This document shows, piece by piece, positions 12,715 to 24,500 of a DNA stretch of 64,000 nt. The notes beneath the pieces were generated by a model, which had not been told where the DNA came from, did no database searches, and worked only from the letters and a program-made list of their open reading frames with translations. The stretch comes from Guillardia theta CCMP2712. Lineage: Eukaryota; Cryptophyceae; Pyrenomonadales; Geminigeraceae. Made by a program: the position numbers and the translations under genes. The number at the start of each line of letters is the position of its first letter. The first letter of the stretch is position 1. The stretch lies in NCBI RefSeq assembly GCF_000315625.1, contig NW_005434653.1, positions 379,797 to 443,796 on the forward strand, in the 5' to 3' direction.

Positions 12715-15251
12715 CTCAGTTTAGTACTTCAAAGAAAGATCTGTTCTCAGCAACCCATCGCAAGACTGTCCCGTTCACTCCTCTGCATTCCTTCAGATCG
12801 ACTCGACTACTGCAATGTGTCCCCTTCCAGGAATCACCACTGAACTACCAACTACAACGTTGGGTAGATGATTCCTTAACGTTCAGAGAGGACCCAGTCC
12901 TAGGAGGAGCGGGAGGAGGAGCGTACTACAGCCCTAGCTCGCGGAAGCCTGGCAAGCTAGATCCTGGGGGAGGAGGACGGGTGTATTGACTATAGAACCA
13001 GGCCACCCTGGGGTCATACCATCAATGCAGCATCATAGTCAATATCATTGAGAGCAGCTCAAAGAGAACTTGACTAAATCACTTATTAGGCACAGAGGAT
13101 CATCCAAGGGAACATAATGAGACCCATGACGGTAGGGGTCCATTTACAACGAGGGGTCCTATTGCCTTACATAAGGGGTGATAATATCATGAAATTTAAC
13201 TTGCAAGGGTGGGTACTCGCTTCCATTTCTTTCGGGCCACCCACAAGTGAGGCTAATTTGGGTGGGCGACGTAGACCACCCCTGCTCCTGCCCTTTTCGC
13301 CACTACCGTAGTACCCTACTTATCACCCTCCATCAATGTGGGGTAGGTGGCCCGAGGACTCCGGGAAGGCCAGCTACCGGCGCTCAGTACTACCCGGTTA
13401 TTAGCCGCCCCGCTTGCTGAATTGCAGGGGTGGGGGGTACGGTAAATTCATTTTACTACAGTTAAAGCTTGTTTGGGCATTCCAGTCTATTCTGAATATT
13501 GCAGGTCATTTTCGGGCTCTTTATCTGAAAAATTCAATCAATTGTTTGAGTAAAGCTCCGGTAGCAACCGTTCCCCACTGAACCCGGTGACCGTTTCACT
13601 GTTCACGACGGTTCAACTTCCGGCTCGGAGCGGGCCGGCTGGGCGCCCGGCGGCCCGCCGCCCCGCCGGGCCTAAGACCGCTAACTAAGTTCGAGTCCCC
13701 CAGAGCAAAATCCAATTTTCCTGGTACTAATTTTAGTCAACACATCTCGGGCGATTTGAAATCTTCCATGGATTTCTATTAAAAGTGAATTATAAACAAA
13801 ATCTTTTCAGACGAAAAGCAATCTTCAGATTGCATTTCCCCTAGGCACCGATGGACATGCAGCAAGCGACATGATGCGAGGATCATGATGAATGGGAGGA
13901 GGAATGATCTGAAGACGACTACGACGACGGATGGCAGTCTTCGTGCATGTTAAAGCGTCTCAAAGGGCATGAACATTTATCAAAATGACCTATAGAATCG
14001 CCCATAATGCCACTGGAAGGCGAGCTCTCTCAACATGCAGAGGAAGATTTGACAGGTATACATGGGTAAAACCTCTTTAAACTAATAAGAGGCTTTCGAA
14101 TCTTTGAAACCAAACTCTTTACAATATGGATTCCTTCTCACCTTCCACCCCAGGTCGCTAGTATCCGCCCTTTTTTCCAACGATGCCACCCCTCCTTCCT
14201 TCCTTGCCTCCATCTCCTTTGCCGCAGTTCGTTTCTTGCCAGCCTGAGCATTCTTTGGTACTTTCAATAGCAAGTTTCCTAAAGAACGGGTCCACTAGCC
14301 TCCATGACAGTAGAAAGCACTCTCAGCCAACACAAAGTTGTGTTCCAGAATCTCGTTTCCTTCAGCCCCCCCCGGCTCCCTCCCTGTGTCATCGGGAGAC
14401 AACCAACATGTATAATAGAGGAAAAGTTTGCATATATGCGCTCGGAGCAAGAGGAACCAAACTATCAGCACACGCTGTGTCTCAACTTTCGTTCGCATCC
14501 GCCATGTGTGCGATGATGGAGATGGCTGGGAATTTGAACACAAACGATGACAAAAATAGCAATTTACACTCTAAAAACGGATTCAAACTAAATTGTTGTA
14601 TTTTTCAAATAAATTTCAGGGTCTGCAATATTCCAGGATTTTGTTGCCAATCCGAGGCTCAGCGGCTGCTCTCGCGTTAGGCGAACCTTACCCCGGCGAG
14701 GGGGTCACCGATCGGACCTCCAGCCGATGCCAGTCACTGTCAGTGTACTACGGAGTCACTAGTCCGATCACTGATCGGACTAGGCCCGGCGGGCCCGGAC
14801 CCAGTGATCGGACCGTCGTACAGGGTCGCGCCTCCCGGCACACCCCGCCGGGGCTGGCCGGGGCGCGCCGTGGCCGCACTGTTGGATGAGGCCCGGGCCG
14901 GGCCGGGCCGGGCCGGGCCGGGCAGGCCCTCAGGGCCTGGTGGACTCAGGCTGTCCGCCCGGCCGGCCGCCGAGCACTGGCCTGCCGCAGTGCGGCCGGT
15001 CGGGGGTGCGCAGTGCGGCACCGTGACTGCAAGGTCGCATTCCGGAGATGCGCATGCCATGCGTGCAGGCGCATGAAGATTGCTGCAGGAGAGAAGGAGA
15101 CACGAACATAAGTCTAGCTCTGTCTCGATCTCCCTGGTAGAGTGACTTCATCCAACGGGAGCTGACGTAAGTTTCCGTTGTTCTCTCGTCGAGATATTCG
15201 GAGGTGAGGGGATTGAGCGTCCAAGGACAGCGTCCAAGGACCTCCGACACG
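12715..15251. other. Gene-poor region with GC-rich islands
   Basis: No convincing gene in about 2.5 kb. 12990-13450 is rich in GGGGTAC/TACCCC words. A GC-rich patch lies at 13600-13690 and a larger island of GGCCCGG runs at about 14640-15010. Within the larger island, 14759-14783 is a perfect hairpin: 11-bp arms CTAGTCCGATC/GATCGGACTAG with a 3-nt loop. Open frames here are short and of unlikely composition. Confidence 0.6.
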
Positions 15252-16480
15252 ATGGTCGAGAAACCTCCTCATGTGCTGTCATTGCTTCTTGCGCTTGTTG
15301 TTGGGTGCTCGATGGAGACAAATAATGGAATGCAATCACAATGTGATCATCGATATTGTGCAGGGTTCCACAAACCTATATATGGGACAAAGGAAACGAG
15401 GCATGCGAGTACAACTTCTATCCACTTGACCCTCATGCTTAAAGGATATGGTCCAAAGGCATCAGCGAGTGGTGGAAAACAGAAAGCCATTAAAAAGATT
15501 GTGGAGGATAAGACGTTTGGGCTGAAAAACAAGAAGAAGAGTAAAACTGTTCAAAAATTCGTCAAGTCCGTCGAAATTCAGGCCAAGAACATGGTTATTG
15601 ATGCGAAAAAAGCAGAAATGAAGCGGGCAAAGAAGGAGGAGGCGAAGAGGCAAGAGGCTGAGATGGCCATGTTGTTCAACACACGCACTGAGGGCTCCAA
15701 GGATACCACGAAAGAAAGTGATCAACAGATAGAGAACGGAATGACTGGGAAGGAACTTTTGGAAGACTATGAGTACCAAAGCTCAGTGCAGGTTATTTCT
15801 TCGCCACTTTTGATTTTCTGGCTGTGATATGATATTCCACAGGCATTGACACGATCTGATATTGACAAACCCTTGGGAGAGATCACTGTAGACCAAGAAA
15901 TTGAGGAGCTCCGAGCAAAAGTAAATGAGAGTGAAAAGATTCCGATTGACAAGCAATGGTAATCATGCTTTGGATACGAATGTCAATTTTTCTTGTTTGT
16001 AAATCACTTACACCATGTATGTAATCGTAATTCGCAAGGTTCGACGAGTGGGTACAGAAGAACATCTTGAAGAACTACACAAAGGCCGAGAAGAAGGCAG
16101 CGAACAGAATCGCCAAAAAGACTGGGAAGCAGGTTGGAATCGGTACTCCTTCTGACACCGGGACTAAGTTCTGGTCTTGAAGATATTTATGGAGGCCAAG
16201 GATTCAAATCAATTCAAAGATGATGATGAAGTGGATGAAAACTGGTTTCAAAGGTCCACATATTTTCATTCGATGATTGATGTTTGATGCTACACCAATC
16301 CTCCAGACGGAGCACTGACTCTTGGGACTCTAATGAGGATGACTCCACCGAAAAGCAGGTTGCTCATGACATGCTTGTTTTACACGTTTTCTTGAGTGAC
16401 GTTGAGTCTTGTTCTTCGACCAGGATGACAACGAGGTTTCCGAACTGATAGATGGAGTTTCGAAGTTATCTACTGGTTGA
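15252..16480 (+). CDS. Tma46/ZC3H15-like (DRG-family regulatory) protein without CCCH fingers, with N-terminal leader
   Basis: Six exons join in phase: 15252-15791, 15843-15958, 16039-16132, 16183-16253, 16307-16358 and 16424-16480, giving 309 residues. The body matches the layout of Tma46/ZC3H15 (DFRP1), which binds a DRG GTPase and ribosomes. A basic start carries IVEDKTFGLKNKKK; a lysine/glutamate helix follows; then come EIEELRAKV, a WFDEWVQK segment and TGKQIF, and an acidic C-terminus with VDENWF and ELIDGV. The two CCCH zinc fingers expected between the basic region and the DFRP part are absent. The start adds a hydrophobic leader (VLSLLLALVVGCS after MVEKPPH) and about 45 polar residues before the conserved part. 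In a plastid-bearing secondary alga that would fit signal-peptide-dependent import. An alternative ATG at 15204 only lengthens the leader. Family assignment is by eye. Confidence 0.65.
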
Positions 16481-18543
16481 CCGTGAGGTCCAGTGCTTCA
16501 AGCCTCAAGAAACAAGTGCTACCCCCATTCTATCAAAGATGTCAGACTCATGGGTGATACTGGAGTCCAGCATTGCAGCTCGCAAGTCTTCTATATCAGG
16601 TTGCTGACACAGATTTCGGATCCTCAAGGCCGGTCGGAAGGGCTTCATACGCTGCATGAGGCTGGGAGCTCACGAAATGGATACAGACTTCCGTTACCTA
16701 TCGACGGAGGGCAGTTGCTCAGCAACCAAAATCCTTGACACTTCTGGAAGATTTACTGCAAAGCCTCCTACACCCGGCAATATCGCTTTGTGATGGCCAT
16801 CAGCGGCCTCAAATCAGTCTAGTAGACCCCCAAACGAAAAGTTTGAAATGGATGCCAGGGCGAGTTCTCCCAGGAATGACATGACTCAGTGATGTGGCCT
16901 CACTGGGCCGGGCCGGGGCCGGGGCCCGAGGCTCGGACTCGGTGAGCCGGTACGGTAGCCTTCAAGCGGCGGGCCGCCGAAGTTGCGCTGCGGGACTCGA
17001 CTCAGTCGACCAGGATCAAGGCGGCTAATAGTGCCACGATGCCACCGTCACTACTTTGAGAGCCAGTGGGATACGGTCGGAGGTCAGCTGATGCGGCAGG
17101 CCCTGAGCCTCTGGCGGCATGATGCGCGAGCCTCTCTGCTTCAATAAACCGAACTCCCCCGCCCTGCTACCGTACGGTACGTCCGAAGTTGTGCTCAGAT
17201 CTGCTACGTCTTTGGCTCGGAGGCTCGGAGGCTCCTCAGTCAGGTTGCCGCACGGGCCGCCGCCCGGCCGAACCGTTGACTCGGTCCTGCGCGGCCCGGG
17301 CCCGGCCGGGCGCCCCCGGGCCCGGCCCGGCGGGCCCGGCGGCGGCGGGCCCGGCCGGCCATTGTAAGTTAAGATAAAAATCATTACGACGGCAAGAAGA
17401 GAAAAGAACGTACAGCGAGCCACCAAACCTAATCCTCAGTGCCAACTGCTGTCCCCCAAACTTAACTGATACCTTCCGGCACTCAACAGCGCGGCGCGCA
17501 GGACCATCCCCCCCGCGCCATGGCGGGCCAGCCGCGGATCGGATGTCGTGACACGCATCATGGCATATTGTTACGCGATGATGGCAGCCGCGGAAGGACA
17601 GGGAGGCCTGAACTAGTAAGCTGTGTTAAGCTGACGAACAGGCTTCCGATTTCGGAAAGATCCTGGACCGGATGCGTTTGCAAGTCGGATCGATACCTGA
17701 GATGTCTTGCGAGGCCGAGAGACCTCCAGCGCTGCCGTTTCCTTGTCGGTAGTTACTAGACGTGATGACTGCCGCGGCTGCGGTGCTACCAGGGGTGAAA
17801 GGAAGGTGAGTCTAAGGGTGGGTGGGCCATCGGGAGCAATATAGTAGGGAGGGGTGGTATTCTACGGTAAGATCGTAGGGTAGGCGTGTCCACTTATCAT
17901 AAGTTATCCCCCAGCAACCATTGGATCGGATGGGAAATGAGTACCCCCAGGGTCTCTTACACCCCCCTTTGATCTTGTCTTATTGGGGGTACACTTGATT
18001 TTTTCTTCAACATTCTACGAGAACAAGATTTGACTAAAGTTGTGTCATGAGGCAGTTGATGGGGTTGATCGAGTATAGGATCGCAAGATGGCGATGAGCG
18101 TTGGCATTGCAAACAGACATTGAGGTGCTTGTATGTTCGCATGCATGCTGACAGCCTTGCTCTCCTCTTCCTTCCAGCACCTCACTGCCTGCTTGATTGC
18201 TCTCACTTTGTTTCTTCCATCTTGTGCTCGCACTTAGAGATGTTGTGCTCTGTACCTGTTGAACCTGGGGAGTCTGTGTAGTCGTACTGGATTTTGATTT
18301 GACGTTTGCTATGGCTTTGACGCAATGACGATGCATATAGCTAGACAAGATCCTCCATGCCATGACATAACTCAACAGGTCACTGCTTGTCAGGTTAAAC
18401 TCGAATGTGGCACAGATCGTGCGTCCCATGCGTGGGACTCTGGCTCTTGCAGCTGGGGTCCATTCTAGCTTGTCCTACACAGGATTCGGTATGACTTGAA
18501 CACAAAACTTAAATGCTCGTGAACCTGAGATTCTGATAGATGA
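16481..18543. other. Intergenic region with GC-rich island
   Basis: A GC-rich island with GGCCCGG runs spans about 16890-17380. It includes a 10-bp palindrome ACCGTACGGT near 17170. 17780-18000 is G- or C-rich with TACCCC-type words. A Cys-rich open stretch at about 18335-18470 (+) (reading CHDITQQVTACQVKLECG) could be an upstream exon of the next gene, but I found no in-phase join. Confidence 0.45.
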
Positions 18544-21500
18544 ATGGACTGATTGCGGGGAACTATCAAATCACTTCATCTGATGGCGATGGTGTGATTG
18601 GAAATGGAAGCATTGTTCTGGGAACTTTCAGCTTTCTTTCTCACGAGGTTTGTCGTATCCACATGCAAATATGCCTGTATGGTATGCTTGACAGACCCTC
18701 AGTTGGCAGGTGACGCGTTGGCATCTGGGCAAGTAGCTGTACAGGTGTATTGTGCCAAAGTAACCAACGCTGGTTGCGATGGAAACCTGGGAAGTTCTGT
18801 TGGCACCGCGGGAACGACATCGAAGTGCGTGGGTTGCTATGGGACTGTCTCGGCTCAGATCACTGGATTGGGAGCTTATAACTCGACATACTTCTCAACA
18901 TGTACGGGCTGCTCTTGTAACACCTCAGGGACCCCCTTCTTGGATGGATCCCCAGCCCAAGGTCTGTGGAATTCCACAGGTAATTGCAGTCTGGACAACA
19001 GCACGGGCTCCGGACAATGTCAGTGCGATCCTTACGACGGCCATGTCATTACCCCTCTTGGTCCTTGGCAGCCTTCAGGAAATTGTTCAGCTTGTCAGTG
19101 TGATGGGCTGGGGAATACCATAGTTCCCCCAACAACCTACAACACTACCTTTGAAAATCTCTCCTATGTCACTGACTGGGAAATTGGTTTCGAGCCTTAC
19201 AATTATACAATAACTTACATCTCCTCTTTTGATGCCAACCTGACATACATCGATTATTATCGAGCAGTATACGTGCCTCCTGTTGATAACTCTTCGACAA
19301 CTTTTAATGTCTCAAATTCTTCTTTGGTGGAGAACTCTGCACCATTCAACTCTTCAACAAATGCTACGAATGCCTCTAGTGCTACCCCTGCTGACTGCAC
19401 CTGTGACACCTACGGCAATGCTTCCAATGTATCCGGTTGCTCCTGCACACCTGTGCAAGCACAATGCAGCGCAAAGAATTGTAAATGCGGCGCCAACGGA
19501 GAAGTGATCACCAACACATCTGACGGATCTCCTTGCGGTTGCTCTTGCACCCCTGTCACAGCATCATGCTCCAAGTCGAATTGCTCGTGAGATGACTTTG
19601 ATTGAGAGTCCTCGAACCTCCAACGTTGCGTTGACTCTGTTTGTTTGCAGGTGTGATTCCAACTACTATGGCGCCACTCCTGTAACCTATTCGCCCTACA
19701 ACCTTTCTTGCGGCTGTACTTGCACTCCCAAGACAACTTTAACGTGCTCCATCAACAACTGCTCATGTGACAGCTCTGGTGTATCCTCGACCTCCTCCCC
19801 TATCAATCAGTCCTGTGGATGTGGCTGCAAGCCCAACGTCTGCAGTTGCTCATGCGCAAGAGCCTCATGCGCTTGCTCATGTACCAAAGTCTGTGGGTGC
19901 GACTGCACGAGGAATCCTTGTGGCAAGTACAGCTCTTCAGATGGGAAGACATTCTACGCTACAGGGGGTGGAACATGCTCAGTCACGGCGTCTTGCTCTG
20001 GAGGGCTGTATGATGGAGGGGTTTACACTGCATTCTCAGCGACAGGAAACGTTCTGGCGTATCTTTTGAAGGGCGGTGTTGATTACGGTACAAGCTACTT
20101 GAACAACTACAAGGGAGTTTACTCTGGTGGTCAATTCACATTCAGCTCTCTGTATGTGAAAGCAGCTGCGTCTTATTACAACAGGTTCCAGCTGTACTTC
20201 CAAGACGTGTATGGCCTCCTGAAGAGCAGTCTCACCGCTAGTTTCAGTTGTGTCCCTTGGAGTATTTACACCAACGGAAATGCTGCAACAACCCTTTCAC
20301 AGAATTCTTATGTCGTTGGAGATCAGGATTTTGTGCTAGGGAATTACGTTATCAATATGTACGATCATCAGAGCAATCAAATCCAGCTTGTGGACTCTAC
20401 AGACGGGTTTTATCTTCATTTGAGCTTGTTGACTGGAGCGAATTCAGACTCATCAGCATATCCCTCTTACACCTCGAGTTACACGACCGTCAGTGCATCA
20501 GACCTACGTGTTTATGACATCTCCCTGCAAGCCGAATCCGACTCTGATCAAGTCAACATTCAAAATTCCACCCACAACTTTCAGTTTTCGCTCAATATTA
20601 CTAATCAGACTGGGCTCTACTTCCAAATCTTAGCGAATGTGCCTCAAATATCGTCTCGTCCAACCTCTCTGTTGCAAGGGCCTTCTGGACAAGCTTTTCG
20701 GCTTGATCCAGCAGTCATGGCGTTGGGCTACGGGGCCGGCGTCTACTTCGATGCCCACACATTCCCCACAGTCGTCAAGCTGGACGGATCGTCGGGAAAC
20801 AACACGATGAACGTGGACGGGTTGCCCTCTCCCATGTGGGTTGACTTCACTGATGCTGCAGGGCAGACCCTGGCACACGCCAACTGCTTGAACTGTGTGC
20901 AAGTTCGACTCGTGCAGTGCACTGACAGTCAGTCCACTGCGGCTCTATACCCGACATGCACATCAGTCGCTCAAGCATATTGCGCAACGCTCGCTGGAAG
21001 CTGCTCTCAGAACGCTTACCTGCCGACTCTGTCAGGGACAACAGTCGTGAACTTAGTCAACGGCAAAGCAACTTTCACTGATGTCCAGGTGCAGTATGTG
21101 GTGGGGAGTGGATACAAACTTCAATTCACCTTCAATGGCGCTAGCGGGGGAGGATCAACTACTGCGCTCACCGTGACGTCGAGCAACACAAATGGTCAGG
21201 TCTACCTGCCTGACAAGTATGCCGTGGCTGGAGTCAACAACAGCTTCTTCATCCGACCGTACAGCCTGAGCATCTTACAGAATCCAGGCGGAGACGGGGT
21301 AGATATCAACGGGGATGGATTTCCTGATGGCGTGGGCCTCGGTGTTCCATTCCGATTGCAGCCGGCCGTGGTGATCAAGGGAAACAAGTATGACTTCAGT
21401 CAAAGCTGGAACGTCCATGGGTTCGTTCCTGTCGCTGCTTTCGTGAAGCCTTGCAGCGGGTGCTGCTGTCAGAAGAACGCTTCCTTGACGCTCTCGGGCT

Positions 21501-24500
21501 CTGCGACTGGAGCCTCGTCTTTCCTGCAATCATGGACGACAGAGGACTGGGAATCAGGTGGCTATCTTACCAACTCCACCACCAAGTCAACAGTATACAT
21601 GACTTACAACTCTCTTCTTGTCAATCAAGTTGGAATGCTGTGGCAGGATCTTGCGATATCCTCCAAGACTCTATCAGCATTTCTTGACATCATCATCTCG
21701 TTTCAAGTTGGGACATCTGACATTTACACCGAAGTGTTATCAAACACTTTCGATTGCTTCTTGCCGCCTGATCCGCCTCAAAACCTCCAAGTAACAAGCT
21801 ATGGAAATCAAGGTTTTCGATTGGAATTCTTGCCTCCAGTCATTTCCAGGGCAAAGCCCTTGTCAGGTTTTGTCTTTGAGATTGATCTCTGCCAACAGAG
21901 CCAGGACTCGTGCACCTCATCGGCCAACCCGTACTATCAGCCTCGTTTCAGCCTTGACACAACCCTTGGGACAGATCTCGGGAATGGAGGAGGTCACACC
22001 GAGGAAATCTTAATGAGCTACGGTCCTCAAAATGCGACAGGCTCCCCGTCGACCATCACCTTGCAGATGAAGCCGAAGTTGAACATCGAAGCAGGGGATC
22101 AGATGTACATCCGTGCTGGATATCCCAATGTTCTCCTGTCTTCCTTCTTCAGCAACTGCTCTTTAGAGGGACCAGATGGGTCGAAGGTGACTGCATCGGT
22201 GCTGAACAGTTCCACGCTCGTCCTGACGGTCAAGGATGGGTATATCTTATGGAGAGGATACGCGGTGAACATCTTGATACCCGAAGCTTGTAACATCTTC
22301 CTCCCCAACTTGAAAGAAGCATCCTATGCTAGGGAGTACGGTGAAGGCAATCTCAGCCTCCCCAGCATCATAGTCGCTCCTATCGTTGGTCAAGGCCGAC
22401 GCTTCGATAACTGCAAAGGCGCTTCCGGTTGCGCAGCCTCCACGACCTATGTCCTGCAGACGCTACAAGACGCGAGCTCTATGGACGTCTCTTGGAGCGG
22501 TCAGCTGTACAACGGAGCGACTGGTGTAGGTTGTGGGAACAGCATTTCTGCCTCCTCGCATGTCTACCCGGCAACCGCGTATTGCAGCCAATATTCACCC
22601 AACAGTAACAACGGCCCGCAAGGAACAGGAGACAACGGATCTCCCATAGCGAATGGTGCTGCTTATATCTCAAATGCTGCATCATGCAGGTCAGGCACTT
22701 CTCAACAGAATCCATGTACCTTGCCCATCGGCCAAGACTGGATCTTCAGCACAAACATCTCCTACCTCTTCAACCAGTCTTCCTCCAACAATCTTACTGG
22801 TGTAGAGTTGGAGTTTTTGCGTGATCGAGCTTTGAGCATCGGCGATGTGATTTCAATCCAGGTGGACAAGATCTTTGTGTCTCAGCAGATTGCTCCCTTG
22901 TGTAATTACACCTACGAATATCAGAGTGGGATGGACTCGTGCTACGTCCTTGACACCGCCGTCTATCTCAACTACACCAATCCGCTGACAGGATGGACTT
23001 CAAAGTGGAACACCATGACGTCGTCCTTTGAGATTCAAGTTGGATCTCAGGTGTTGCAGAGCTCCATCATCTGGATCAGGATCAGCAACCTGCACATGTA
23101 CTCGACCGTCGATGCCTCCAAGTTGACCTCTCAACAGATCTGCACGGTGCAAAGGTCGGACAAGACAACCATCATCTTCCATAACGGCATGGCTGGAATC
23201 GGCTACTCCACCTCCCTCGGCGACCCAGTTGCAGGCTACACGATCAGTTCCACCATCCCCATCAACCAAGGCAGCATCTATCAGTTCCGAATGTTCTCCT
23301 ACAACGGACGTTTCAAGAGCGCCGCCACCCAGTCGCCGGTGCAAAACCGGGCGATCGGACCCCCTAAGGTGACATGCTCTGCTCCTAGGAGCCCTCGTGA
23401 CTGGCTGCTTGCTGACTGTTGTTGTCTCAGCCTCCATCTTACTTCGCACAGATGAAGCAGCACCTGATCCCCGTCAATCTCCAGTACAGCCTCCTCTCGT
23501 CCACCCTCGTCGCCACAGGCAGCTCGTCAGCTCGGGTGTCTCCTCAGCTCCCCTACCTGGGAGAGGCGACGAGGATTGGAGTCACCTTCACCTCCGACGT
23601 GCTCATCAGCGAGTACCAGACTTTGACGCTGCTGCTCGAGGGATTCGGAGGGCCGAGCCTCGTCGACATCCCGCCCAGCAGCCTCTTGGCAGAGACGTAC
23701 TACCCCTACGGCAACAACGCTGGATGTCAGTGCGGAGCGGGAGGGACCATCATCATACCTGCAAGCACGTCGGCGTCATGTCAGTATCCTACCGACGTCA
23801 CGAGTTGCACGCAGTGCGGGTGCAAGCAGAACATCACCAACACCAAGTTCGCCAAGGCGAGCTGGTCAAGCTACACGTCGAGCCTGGTGCTCACGGTAGG
23901 GGAGAATCAGGTCATCCCTCCCGGGCAGCAGCAGATCGTGTGGGTGGCAAAGAGTGTGGGAATCACGACGCCAGTCGATCCGACCTTGTTCCCTCCAAGC
24001 GGCTCCAACTACGTGTCGGGCAGACTCGCAAGGTTCTCGCTGAGCTGGGTCAGTCCCTTCCCGACGGTAGCAAATCCTCGCACCGGATTCCTCGTGCAGG
24101 TATCAAGTGCTAACCTTGCTTGCCTGAGATGACTGTGCTTCTCAGTTCACCACAGACATGTACTGGAAATCCGACATCCAGACTGTGAACTTTCCAGATC
24201 TTCTGAATCGAGGAGTGAAGGAGGTCGTGCCTTTCACGAACCTCATCGCTGATGTCACTTCAACGGATCCGATGATCAAGATTGCAGTTCCATATGCGAT
24301 GTTCGTGCAAGGCAAGACCATACAGATTGGCTACGAGCTGATGCTTGTGGTTTATGTTCAGAATCACACTCTTTACGTTGAGAGAGGTTACTTGGGCACG
24401 TCAGCCACTTCTCACCAGGCTCAGGCGCTCACTCCAGGCTGTACATGCAACGACTTGCAAACGTGCCAGTGCTATCAAGTGTTCCTCGCGTACACGTACG

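Noticed and set aside
13655-13710. tRNA-like T-arm (TTCGAGTCCCCC)
   Set aside because: The 5' side of the T stem does not pair, and no acceptor, D or anticodon arm can be placed around it.
14804-15076. Pro/Gly/Arg open frames in the GC island
   Set aside because: GC-rich DNA gives long open frames on both strands by composition alone.
18034-18429. 131-residue minus-strand open frame
   Set aside because: No family match, and its last part overlaps possible exons of the plus-strand surface protein; coding evidence is balanced on both strands.
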